A stretch of 64,000 nucleotides of DNA from Aequorivita aurantiaca (GTDB taxonomy: Bacteria > Bacteroidota > Bacteroidia > Flavobacteriales > Flavobacteriaceae), in assembly GCF_030410135.1 (NCBI RefSeq), contig NZ_JAUGQQ010000001.1:124001-188000 (forward strand), in the 5' to 3' direction. Below, piece by piece: positions 8,015-15,702 of the stretch (its first letter is position 1; every line of letters starts with the position of its first letter). The translations under genes were made by a program, and so were the position numbers. The notes beneath the pieces were generated by a model, which had not been told where the DNA came from, did not search any database, and worked only from the letters and a program-made list of their open reading frames with translations.

Positions 8015-8046
8015 AATAATAACCAATAACTCAGTAACCCAATAAC
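8015..8046 (-). repeat. Octamer tandem array, right end of inverted pair
   Basis: Read on the minus strand this is GTTATTGG, GTTACTGA, GTTATTG and GTTATTAT, the same unit as the array at 7573-7612 in opposite orientation. It starts immediately after the sdhA stop codon (8047-8049). Confidence 0.82.
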
Positions 8047-10050
8047 TTATTTATAACTCCTCGATTTAACCTCAATATTCTCATACTCCAATTCTTCCTT
8101 GTGAAGTATCGAATTTCCGGGATCTCCGGTGTATTCCCATGCAGCTACGTACATAAAGTTTTCATCGTCGCGTAACGCTTCCCCTTCCTCGGTTTGGTAT
8201 TCCTCACGGAAATGGCCACCGCAACTTTCGTTTCTGTGAAGTGCATCTTTTGCAAACAATTCACCCAATTCAAGGAAATCTGCAACGCGCGTTGCTTTTT
8301 CAAGCTCTGCGTTCATTTCGTACATTGTGCCGGGAATTTTTACGTCTTTCCAAAATTCTTCGCGAAGCGCTTTTATTTCTGACATTGCCGATTTTAAATC
8401 CTCGGCATTACGCGCCATACCGCATTTGTCCCACATTATATGTCCCAATTTTTTGTGGAAATAATCTACGGAATGCTTCCCGTTATTGTTCACTAATTTC
8501 TCCAAAAGTTGGCGGACGTTGTTCTCGGCTTCGTCAAATTCTTTTGAATCCGTTGGAATTTTCCCTGTTTTGATGTCTTTTGAAAGATAATCACCGATAG
8601 TGTATGGCAATACGAAATACCCATCTGCCAACCCTTGCATCAATGCCGAAGCCCCCAAACGGTTGGCGCCGTGGTCACTGAAATTGGCTTCTCCCGTAAC
8701 GTAACACCCCGGAATTGTGGACTCCAAATTATAATCCACCCAAACACCGCCCATAGTGTAATGAACCGCGGGGTAAATCATCATCGGGGTTTCGTATGGA
8801 TTTTCATCCACAATTTTTTCATACATCTGGAACAGGTTTCCGTATTTGTTTTCGATTACCTGTGTCCCCAATTTTTTTATTTCTTCAGCACTCGGATTGT
8901 GATTTCCGTGAATTGCCGCCTGTTCTTTTCCATAGCGCTGTATTGCCGAAGCAAAATCCAAGTACACGGCTTGGCCTGTTTTATTCACTCCAAAACCGGC
9001 ATCGCATCTTTCCTTTGCGGCACGAGAGGCCACATCACGCGGAACCAGATTTCCGTAGGATGGATACCTTCTTTCCAAATAGTAATCACGCTCGTCCGCC
9101 GAAAGGTCGTTCGGTTTTTTCTTTCCATTCCGAATTGCCTCCGCATCTTCCTTTTTCTTCGGAACCCAAATTCTTCCATCGTTTCTTAGCGATTCAGACA
9201 TCAAAGTCAATTTACTTTGGTGATCGCCGGAAACGGGAATACAGGTTGGGTGAATCTGTGTGTAGCAAGGATTTGCAAAATATGCGCCTCTTTTATGAAT
9301 TTTCCATGACGCGGTAACGTTGCTTCCCATAGCGTTTGTGGAAAGGAAGAAAACATTTCCATAACCGCCCGAAGCAATAACCACGGCGTGTGCGGAATGT
9401 CTTTCCAATTTTCCGGTAACCATATCGCGGGCAATAATTCCTCTTGCTTTTCCGTCAACGATTACCAAATCCAACATTTCGTGGCGGTTGTAAGGGGTTA
9501 TTTTTCCACGGTTAATCTGTCGATTCATTGCGGAATATGCACCTAAAAGCAATTGTTGCCCCGTTTGTCCCTTTGCATAAAATGTACGCGAAACCAAAAC
9601 CCCACCAAAAGAACGGTTATCCAAATAACCGCCGTATTCCCGGGCAAAGGGAACGCCCTGCGCCACGCATTGATCTATAATATTTGCGGAAACCTCAGCG
9701 AGACGGTACACATTCGCTTCGCGCGAACGATAATCGCCACCTTTTATGGTATCGTAAAATAATCTGTAGTTTGAATCGCCATCGCCTTGGTAGTTTTTCG
9801 CGGCGTTGATACCTCCCTGCGCGGCAATGGAGTGCGCGCGGCGTGGAGAATCTTGATAACAAAAAGTTTTTACGTTGTAACCTAACTCGGCAAGGGTTGC
9901 GGCGGCACTTCCGCCGGCAAGGCCCGTACCCACCATAATAACATCAATGTTACGTTTGTTGGCCGGGTTAACGAGGTTAATCTCGTTTTTATGTTTTGTC
10001 CACTTATCGGCTAAGGGTCCTTTTGGGATTTTGGAATCTAATTTCGACAT
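8047..10050 (-). CDS. sdhA: Succinate dehydrogenase/fumarate reductase flavoprotein subunit
   Basis: Catalytic subunit that oxidises succinate to fumarate with covalently bound FAD. The 667-residue product has the dinucleotide-binding motif [17 protein letters not shown] near residue 42, the flavinylation-site segment [16 protein letters not shown], the substrate-site segment [11 protein letters not shown] and the capping-domain/active-site motif [17 protein letters not shown]. Length is typical of the long Bacteroidota type B enzyme. It begins 11 bases after sdhC and is followed directly by an inverted-repeat array rather than by sdhB. Confidence 0.97.
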   Translation of the reverse strand: MSKLDSKIPKGPLADKWTKHKNEINLVNPANKRNIDVIMVGTGLAGGSAAATLAELGYNVKTFCYQDSPRRAHSIAAQGGINAAKNYQGDGDSNYRLFYDTIKGGDYRSREANVYRLAEVSANIIDQCVAQGVPFAREYGGYLDNRSFGGVLVSRTFYAKGQTGQQLLLGAYSAMNRQINRGKITPYNRHEMLDLVIVDGKARGIIARDMVTGKLERHSAHAVVIASGGYGNVFFLSTNAMGSNVTASWKIHKRGAYFANPCYTQIHPTCIPVSGDHQSKLTLMSESLRNDGRIWVPKKKEDAEAIRNGKKKPNDLSADERDYYLERRYPSYGNLVPRDVASRAAKERCDAGFGVNKTGQAVYLDFASAIQRYGKEQAAIHGNHNPSAEEIKKLGTQVIENKYGNLFQMYEKIVDENPYETPMMIYPAVHYTMGGVWVDYNLESTIPGCYVTGEANFSDHGANRLGASALMQGLADGYFVLPYTIGDYLSKDIKTGKIPTDSKEFDEAENNVRQLLEKLVNNNGKHSVDYFHKKLGHIMWDKCGMARNAEDLKSAMSEIKALREEFWKDVKIPGTMYEMNAELEKATRVADFLELGELFAKDALHRNESCGGHFREEYQTEEGEALRDDENFMYVAAWEYTGDPGNSILHKEELEYENIEVKSRSYK

Positions 10051-10061
10051 CGCTTTTTCTT

Positions 10062-10724
10062 TTAGTGGATTTGATTAAAGTGAAGGTAAATCGCAATAAA
10101 AATAAATCCGAGCGGGATGAATATTGCGTAGAATTGGGTAAAGGCCCGCAACCCTCTTGAATATTTGTTGCTCCAGCCCATACTTTGAAATGACGAGGAA
10201 AAGCCGTGCCAAAGATGAAGCGCTAACAATACGAAGGATAGGCAATACAAGCCGGTGCGAATTGGGCTCGCAAACTTGTGAACCAATTCTGGATAATATC
10301 GAACAGTATCCGTAGGGTTGCTCTCAATGTACTTGTACATTATTTCCGGAAACCAAAAATCGTAAAAGTGAAGGCCCAAAAAGGCTAAAATCACCGCGCC
10401 GCTAATAATCATATTTCTGGAAGCCCAAGTTGAATTTCTATTGCCTTTGAACGACTTGTATTTAATCTGCCGCGCATTGTTGTTTTTTATTTCAAGATAA
10501 ATTCCCATCACAAAATGGAATAATACCCCAAAAATCAAAATAGGTTGAAAAATAAATTGAACAATAGGATTGCCTCCCATAAAGTCGGACCAGGCATTGA
10601 ACGTATCGGGACCAAAAACCGCAGAGAAATTTATAATAAAATGCTGCGTAAGAAATACAATAAGAAACAAGCCGGAAAGTGCCATAGCAACTTTTCGTGC
10701 AATTGTAGAGGATAATATTGCCAT
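10062..10724 (-). CDS. sdhC: Succinate dehydrogenase cytochrome b subunit
   Basis: Membrane anchor of complex II that binds heme b and reduces quinone. The 220-residue protein has five predicted transmembrane helices (about 10-30, 55-75, 100-122, 155-178 and 195-215) with candidate heme-ligand histidines ([35 protein letters not shown]). This single-subunit five-helix form is the menaquinone-type (B) anchor. It is the first gene of the operon; a well-formed promoter lies 28 bases upstream. Confidence 0.95.
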   Translation of the reverse strand: MAILSSTIARKVAMALSGLFLIVFLTQHFIINFSAVFGPDTFNAWSDFMGGNPIVQFIFQPILIFGVLFHFVMGIYLEIKNNNARQIKYKSFKGNRNSTWASRNMIISGAVILAFLGLHFYDFWFPEIMYKYIESNPTDTVRYYPELVHKFASPIRTGLYCLSFVLLALHLWHGFSSSFQSMGWSNKYSRGLRAFTQFYAIFIPLGFIFIAIYLHFNQIH

Positions 10725-10751
10725 TATGGTTTTATTTCAAGAATAGTGATA

Positions 10752-10783
10752 CAAAAATACGTTTCAACCAGCTTGTTGCCAAA
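10752..10783 (-). promoter_or_regulatory. Promoter of the sdhCAB operon
   Basis: On the minus strand, TTTG (10780-10783) and TATTTTTG (10752-10759) are separated by 20 bases, matching the Bacteroidota promoter form. The predicted transcript would start about 20 bases before sdhC. Confidence 0.7.
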
Positions 10784-10832
10784 CATTCTTGGTTGTTTGA
10801 AATCTATTTAGAATTGATTTAAATACATCGCA

Positions 10833-13673
10833 TTATTTTACTTCCAATTCAGAAATTGCCGCCTTTCCGTTCGCCGAAACTTTCACTATATATTTTCCTT
10901 TTGGAAGGTAAAATTTTCCGTTTTCTGCTTGCTTCACCTTAACATCATTTTTCTCCAAAAGCTTGCTTGATTTTTCTGAAATAGAAAGATCGTACTCAAC
11001 GGTATTAACTCCTTTTTCAGCATCAACAGTGATTTGGTGCAATTCCTTTCCATCTTCAGAATTAATAGTAATTATAGCTTTTTCAATTTGTGGGACGTAA
11101 AACTGGAATGTTGTTTTCGGTTCGTTCACTTCGCCCCATGTGCTCCATTTGCTGCCCCAACGCTGTGAAAAATTCACCGTATCCATTTCTGCGAGCACTA
11201 CTTCTTTCATCGTATGGGCAGTTAGTTTTTGAAGCAGGGAAATGTCCGCCACGTAAATTGATCTGCCGTGCGTGCCTAAAACCAAATCTTTGGCTTCCGG
11301 CTGGATCACCAAATCGTGCACGGCTACATTGGGCAATTCCTTCGAAAAAACTTCCCAACTTTCCCCTTTATTAAAGGAAATATATGCGCCGTTATCAGTT
11401 CCCAAATAGAGCAGATATTCATTTACGAGATCTTCCTTTATAACATTTACGGGCGAGGCTGATAAATTGCTGCTAATATCTTTCCAAGTTGCGCCATAAT
11501 TTTCGCTCACAAATACATAGGGTTTAAAATCATCCCAACGATAACCGTTCAACGTAACGTAAACACGTTCTTTTTTATGGGAAGAAGCAATCACGCGGCT
11601 CACCCAAAGATCTTTTGGGAAGCCGTCCGAAATCTTTGTCCAATTTCCACCTGCATTTTTTGAAACATACACCAAACCATCATCGCTTCCGGTATATAAC
11701 AATCCAAACTGAAAGGGCGACTCACTAATGGCCGACAGTGATCCATAAGCCACATTGCCCGGCTTTCCGCCCTGCGTTAAATCTTCGGAAATGGCTGTCC
11801 AATCATTGCCTTGGTTCATACTTCGCATCAATTTATTTCCCCCCAAATACAGAATATCCTGATTGTGCGAACTCAACAAAATTGGCGTTTGCCAGTTGAA
11901 ACGGTATGGACTTTCGCCCAATTCGTGTTTGGGTTGAATATAGACTTGTTCATCCGTGTTTCTATTTAAACGATAATAATTCCCAAATTGAAAGCCCGTG
12001 TAAACAACATTGCTATTTCGGTTGTCAATTTGGACTTGCATGCCGTCGCCGCCAAAAAGATTTTCGTACCCATATTTCCCTTCCTGCAGCCAGCCGGGGC
12101 TAGCCACATAATCATGCGGCCCGACCCAAACCCCATTGTCCTGCAAGCCACCGTACACATTGTAATTTTTAGCATTATCTACGTTAATTGCATAGAATTG
12201 CCCAACTGCGGGTGCGTTATTTTTTATCCACGTTTTGCCATCGTCGTAACTAATGTTTACGCCGCCGTCGTTGCCATCAATTAAGTGGCCGGGCATTTTG
12301 GGATTTATCCAGAGCGCGTGGTGATCTACGTGCACATTATCAGCATCAATGCTTTCAAAGGTTTTTCCGCCATCAGCAGATTTTAAAATGGGCACTCCGT
12401 AAATGTAAATTTTATTGGCATCATTCGGATCCACGTGAATTTTTCCGAAGTAATAACCGTAGGAATAATACAAATCATCCAAAAATCCTTCGTGGGTTTT
12501 TTTCCATGATTTGCCGCCATCGGTGCTTTTATAAACCTCGGCGCCTATAACGGGCGTATCGAAAAGGGCGCTGTTTGCATCCTCTAAATATTTCGCCAAA
12601 TCTTCAGGTTTTACGGTGCCAACACGAATTAATTGTTTCACATTTTGAGCGCGATACTTTTCCTGAAATCCATTGGTTTTTAAAAATTCGTTTAACTTTT
12701 TATCCTCCAAAGCAAGAAATGTGGCCACATCCATTTTTTTGAAATCGTCTTTGCTCAACCCATCTGACTTCTGTTTATTTGTATCCTTTTTTCTGTGGAA
12801 TTGGTTGTCAACAATAAGATAAACCGTATTGTCATCAACCACAGCAGTGCCCATTCTGCCCATTCCCTTTCCTATTGGCAAACCACTGTTTTCAGTTGAA
12901 ATTTTTTCCCAAGTACTGCCGGCGTCGGTGCTTTTGTAAATTCCGCTTCCTTCCCCACTGCCTTCAAAATGCCAAGCTTTTCGGTCCTTGTCCCAAGCGG
13001 CGGCGTACATTGTATCGAAATTTTTAGGGTTGCTTGAAATTTCAATAATGCCAGTTTGGTTGTTTATAAACAATGTTTTGCTCCAAGTTTTTCCGCCATC
13101 GGTAGTTTTAAAAACGCCCCTTTCATCATTTGTGGAATACAAATGCCCAACCGCGCCAACAATTACTTCGTCCGGATTTGCCGGATTTATAAGAATACTG
13201 CTAATGTGATGACTATCGGTAAGCCCTACAATTTGCCAGGTTTTCCCTTGGTCGTCGCTTTTCAGTAAACCAATTCCTGAATACGAAGAACGGGAGGCAT
13301 TTACTTCTCCCGTACCCACCCAAATAGTTCCGTTTTTCCAGTCTACCGCCACACAACCCACATTTTGCGTTAGGCTGCTGTCCATTACTGGCGTGAAAGA
13401 TGTGCCATTATTTTTTGTGTGCCAAAGTCCGCCGCTGGCGTAGCCCACATAAAATTCCGTTGGGTTGTTTGGGTTTACGGCAAAATCTACCACGCGACCG
13501 CTCATTATGGTTGGACCAATGTTTTTGAAAGCCAAATTTTTTACTGTGGAATTTTGCGTCAACTCAATTTTTTGCTGAAGGCCGGTTTGTACGGCAATAG
13601 AAGAAGTGGCGGGTTGTTGAGAAAAGGCCACTGCGGAAACAAGCCAGAGGGCGGAAAGAAAAAGTTTATTCAT
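10833..13673 (-). CDS. Secreted sortilin/VPS10-like BNR-repeat beta-propeller protein
   Basis: A 946-residue exported protein with a signal peptide (LFLSALWLVSAVAFSQ). It carries many BNR/Asp-box-type motifs (SDDQGKTWQI, TTDGGKTWSK, STDGGKSWKK, SKNAGGNWTK, SENYGATWKD, NKGESWEV), indicating two stacked beta-propellers as in VPS10/sortilin-type and exo-xyloglucanase-like proteins. Bacteroidota homologues are usually annotated as glycosyl hydrolases, but no catalytic residue is evident and the substrate is unknown. The C terminus (about 850-946) looks like a beta-sandwich; it is not a clear T9SS sorting domain. It is probably monocistronic. Confidence 0.85.
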   Translation of the reverse strand: MNKLFLSALWLVSAVAFSQQPATSSIAVQTGLQQKIELTQNSTVKNLAFKNIGPTIMSGRVVDFAVNPNNPTEFYVGYASGGLWHTKNNGTSFTPVMDSSLTQNVGCVAVDWKNGTIWVGTGEVNASRSSYSGIGLLKSDDQGKTWQIVGLTDSHHISSILINPANPDEVIVGAVGHLYSTNDERGVFKTTDGGKTWSKTLFINNQTGIIEISSNPKNFDTMYAAAWDKDRKAWHFEGSGEGSGIYKSTDAGSTWEKISTENSGLPIGKGMGRMGTAVVDDNTVYLIVDNQFHRKKDTNKQKSDGLSKDDFKKMDVATFLALEDKKLNEFLKTNGFQEKYRAQNVKQLIRVGTVKPEDLAKYLEDANSALFDTPVIGAEVYKSTDGGKSWKKTHEGFLDDLYYSYGYYFGKIHVDPNDANKIYIYGVPILKSADGGKTFESIDADNVHVDHHALWINPKMPGHLIDGNDGGVNISYDDGKTWIKNNAPAVGQFYAINVDNAKNYNVYGGLQDNGVWVGPHDYVASPGWLQEGKYGYENLFGGDGMQVQIDNRNSNVVYTGFQFGNYYRLNRNTDEQVYIQPKHELGESPYRFNWQTPILLSSHNQDILYLGGNKLMRSMNQGNDWTAISEDLTQGGKPGNVAYGSLSAISESPFQFGLLYTGSDDGLVYVSKNAGGNWTKISDGFPKDLWVSRVIASSHKKERVYVTLNGYRWDDFKPYVFVSENYGATWKDISSNLSASPVNVIKEDLVNEYLLYLGTDNGAYISFNKGESWEVFSKELPNVAVHDLVIQPEAKDLVLGTHGRSIYVADISLLQKLTAHTMKEVVLAEMDTVNFSQRWGSKWSTWGEVNEPKTTFQFYVPQIEKAIITINSEDGKELHQITVDAEKGVNTVEYDLSISEKSSKLLEKNDVKVKQAENGKFYLPKGKYIVKVSANGKAAISELEVK

Positions 13674-14231
13674 CTAATAAGTTTTAAAAATTGAAGGTAG
13701 GTAAATGAGATGGGGTTTGCAATTTCATTTTGGGATTTGGGATTCGGGATTCAAAATATGGAATTTGGAATTTGAAAATTCCGTATAAGCATATCCAAAA
13801 AAGTTATATGGGACGTGATTTGCTAGAATAAAAAATTTATATTTGGCACCTTCCCGTATTGAATTACTGACTGTTACGGTTTTCTATAATGGGAAAATTT
13901 TGCTTTAAATATATTTGAATCATTGAATAATTTGTGTGCATTTTCAGTATGGCAGAAAAAAAAATAAAAAAAAGCTTATCATTTTTGTGCGCCTTAATGA
14001 CAATGCGTTGTACATAAAAATTAAAGTACATTAACCTGAAGCATCTGCAATTATTATTTTAGATTTAACCGTATATCGTTTTGTTTTCGATGTGATTGGT
14101 TATTATTTGGCGGCAAAATTAGCCCCAAGCATTCAATAAACCACATTATAAGAATGGCATTATCGGTAAAGTTTTGAATATTTTAGGAAGTGCAATTTGG
14201 GAGAAAAACTTCACCTTAAAAATCAAAAATA
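13674..14231. other. 558-base intergenic stretch without a recognisable gene
   Basis: AT-rich DNA between the propeller gene and the DUF1801 gene. It holds a period-7 array (13732-13773), promoter-like TAnnTTTG motifs (TATATTTG at 13838 and 13910, expected to arise by chance in such DNA), and a short inverted pair TTGTAC / GTACA around 14009-14030. No ORF with coding character, tRNA or known RNA is seen. It may be insertion-scarred DNA at the edge of an accessory patch. Confidence 0.6.
13732..13773 (+). repeat. Period-7 degenerate tandem array
   Basis: GGGATTT, GGGATTC, GGGATTC, AAAATAT, GGAATTT, GGAATTT: six 7-base units in register, five of them of form GGRATTY. It lies at the left side of the three-gene accessory patch. 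Confidence 0.75.
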
Positions 14232-14642
14232 ATGGCAAAAATAAAATTGACAGATCAGGAATTGGTAACAAAACATATTGAGAGATTGCCAAAAGAAATT
14301 CAGCCAGCTATCGAGTATCTGCGACAATTAATGTTATCTATTGATAAAAATATTGCTGAACAAATAAAATGGAATGCGCCAGCATTTCACTACATTGGGA
14401 AAATGAAATCCTTTGACCCAAAGGAATATAAGCAAGATATTTTGGTAATGAATTTGCGAAAAAACAAAATAATGTGTGTGCTACCTACGGGCGCAACGTT
14501 GACAAAGAACACTAACATTTTGGAAGGCGATTATACGGATGGCAGACGACTTATTACTTTCAAGGATTTGGCCGACATAAAGGCGAAAGAAAATGACCTG
14601 AAAAAAGTAATCAAAGAATGGTTGAGTTTGGTAGAAAAATAA
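14232..14642 (+). CDS. DUF1801 (YdhG-like) protein
   Basis: A 136-residue cytoplasmic protein with features of the DUF1801/YdhG family: the N-terminal helix LPKEIQPAIEYLRQLMLSID, the EQIKWNAPAFHYIGKM segment and the C-terminal helix KVIKEWLSLVEK. The fold is known from the YdhG/Fra-like superfamily (iron-chaperone-like), but the function here is unknown. It starts a three-gene set of unrelated accessory genes in the same direction. The ATG has an A-rich upstream region, as usual in this phylum. Confidence 0.82.
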   Translation: MAKIKLTDQELVTKHIERLPKEIQPAIEYLRQLMLSIDKNIAEQIKWNAPAFHYIGKMKSFDPKEYKQDILVMNLRKNKIMCVLPTGATLTKNTNILEGDYTDGRRLITFKDLADIKAKENDLKKVIKEWLSLVEK

Positions 14643-14651
14643 AATAAAGAA

Positions 14652-15098
14652 ATGAAACACAGGCATAACGAAAACACTACATTGATTCTCAAACAAGGAG
14701 AAGGCAGAACATACAACTGTGGAACGATGACCGCCATTTTTAAAGCTGATGAAAGTGAGACAGCAAATAAATACAGTATTTCAGAGTGGTGGCTTGAGCC
14801 AAATTCGGGCGGGCCAGGGGCGCATCAACATGAAGAAAATGACGAGGTGTTTTACGGACTTGAAGGCACAACTTCCATACTCGTTGAAGATAAGTGGATA
14901 GACGTAGAAAAAGGAGCTTTTTTAAGAATTCCGGCCAAGACCATTCACGATTTCGCTAATAGAACAAATGAAAAATCAGGGTTACTTAATTTTTTTATTC
15001 CAGGCGGTTTTGAGAGAAATATGCCTTCAATTGTAATATGGTTTGAAGAAAACAAAGAAGATATACGGAATCATGGAGTAAACAAGGATGGACAGTAA
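14652..15098 (+). CDS. Cupin-domain protein
   Basis: A 148-residue single-cupin protein. Cupin motif 1 is visible as GAHQHEENDEVFYGLEG (two His, one Glu as metal ligands) and motif 2 as AFLRIPAKTIHDFAN (His). Such proteins are metal-binding dioxygenases, isomerases or sensors; the substrate cannot be inferred. It begins nine bases after the DUF1801 gene and probably shares its transcript. Confidence 0.85.
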   Translation: MKHRHNENTTLILKQGEGRTYNCGTMTAIFKADESETANKYSISEWWLEPNSGGPGAHQHEENDEVFYGLEGTTSILVEDKWIDVEKGAFLRIPAKTIHDFANRTNEKSGLLNFFIPGGFERNMPSIVIWFEENKEDIRNHGVNKDGQ

Positions 15099-15177
15099 TT
15101 GAAATGAATATAATCCATAATACCATAAGTTGAAAAAATATTGAGAATTTAAATATTAAATAAAAAATCCTTTACAA

Positions 15178-15567
15178 ATGTTTACTCTAACTCAAATAAA
15201 ATCCGCCCACAACAAAGTAAAATCAGGCGCCGACTTTCCTGCCTATATCCAAGAACTTAAAAAACTTGGGATTACCTCTTATGAAACCTTTGTTGCCGAT
15301 GGACACACGGTTTATTATGGCGCCAATGACCATACAGCAATCTCAGCATCCAAATATGAGACGTTACAGATTTCGGAAACTTCGTATAAAGAAAAGTTTA
15401 TAACCGACCTAAAAGCTCACCAAGCTGCCAAAACCGATTATCCTACTTTCTGTAGCGATGCAGCCAAAGCGGGCGTCGAGAAATGGGCGGTGTACATGGA
15501 GGCTATGACTTGTACTTATTTTGATGGGGATGGGGAGGTGATGTTGGTTGAGCAGATTCCGCAATAA
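15178..15567 (+). CDS. DUF1398 family protein
   Basis: A 129-residue protein matching the DUF1398 pattern (start MFTLTQIKSAHNKVKSGADFP, then LGITSYETFVADGHTVYYG, and the C-terminal KWAVYMEAMTCTYFDGDG). Family members are sometimes labelled phage envelope protein, but no function is established. It is the last gene of the accessory patch and is followed by a period-7 repeat tract. Confidence 0.82.
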   Translation: MFTLTQIKSAHNKVKSGADFPAYIQELKKLGITSYETFVADGHTVYYGANDHTAISASKYETLQISETSYKEKFITDLKAHQAAKTDYPTFCSDAAKAGVEKWAVYMEAMTCTYFDGDGEVMLVEQIPQ

Positions 15568-15593
15568 TCTAGATTTATTGTTTTGTTTTGTTT

Positions 15594-15628
15594 TGTGGTT
15601 TGTGGTTTGTGGTTTGTGGTTTGTGGTT
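15594..15628 (+). repeat. Perfect heptamer tandem array (TGTGGTT, five copies)
   Basis: Five exact copies of TGTGGTT in a row, preceded by a TTTTG pentamer run from about 15578. It lies at the right edge of the DUF1801-cupin-DUF1398 patch, mirroring the period-7 array at 13732-13773 on the left. Confidence 0.9.
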
Positions 15629-15644
15629 GTTTATTAAAATTAAA

Positions 15645-15677
15645 AAAGCGGTCCGGGTTTTACGCTGCAACCGCTTT
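15645..15677 (-). terminator. Terminator of the propeller/T9SS gene
   Basis: AAAGCGGT (15645-15652) pairs with ACCGCTTT (15670-15677). On the minus strand the hairpin is followed by a run of T, placing it 26 bases after the stop of the gene ending at 15703. Confidence 0.75.
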
Positions 15678-15702
15678 AAATTAGTATAAAGTAGGCGGAT
15701 TT

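Larger units (their letters stand above)
7573..8046. mobile_element. Putative small mobile element: four-helix-bundle gene between inverted octamer arrays
   Basis: About 474 bases consisting of one gene (7628-8005) and inverted GTTAYTNN arrays at each end. The right array abuts the sdhA stop codon and the left array ends just before the sdhB start, so the unit fills the whole sdhA-sdhB gap. Both are seen directly. That it moved as a unit is inference, resting on the sharp boundaries, the inverted ends, and the known occurrence of this protein family (23S rRNA intervening-sequence proteins) in sequences inserted into other genes. No transposase or integrase is present. Confidence 0.5.

Noticed and set aside
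7573-8046. Diversity-generating retroelement
   Set aside because: The four-helix-bundle protein is related to Avd, but no reverse transcriptase, template repeat or variable repeat is seen within the window.
8635-9189. 184-codon open frame on the plus strand inside sdhA
   Set aside because: It is antisense to a clearly identified gene with full conservation, and its product shows no motif; it arises from the sdhA codon pattern.
13981-14040. Integron attC-like site in the gap before the DUF1801 gene
   Set aside because: The short GTTGTAC and GTACA pair does not match attC core sites and no integrase is nearby.
15578-15628. CRISPR-like repeat region
   Set aside because: The repeat is a 7-base tandem run with no spacers; no cas genes are present.
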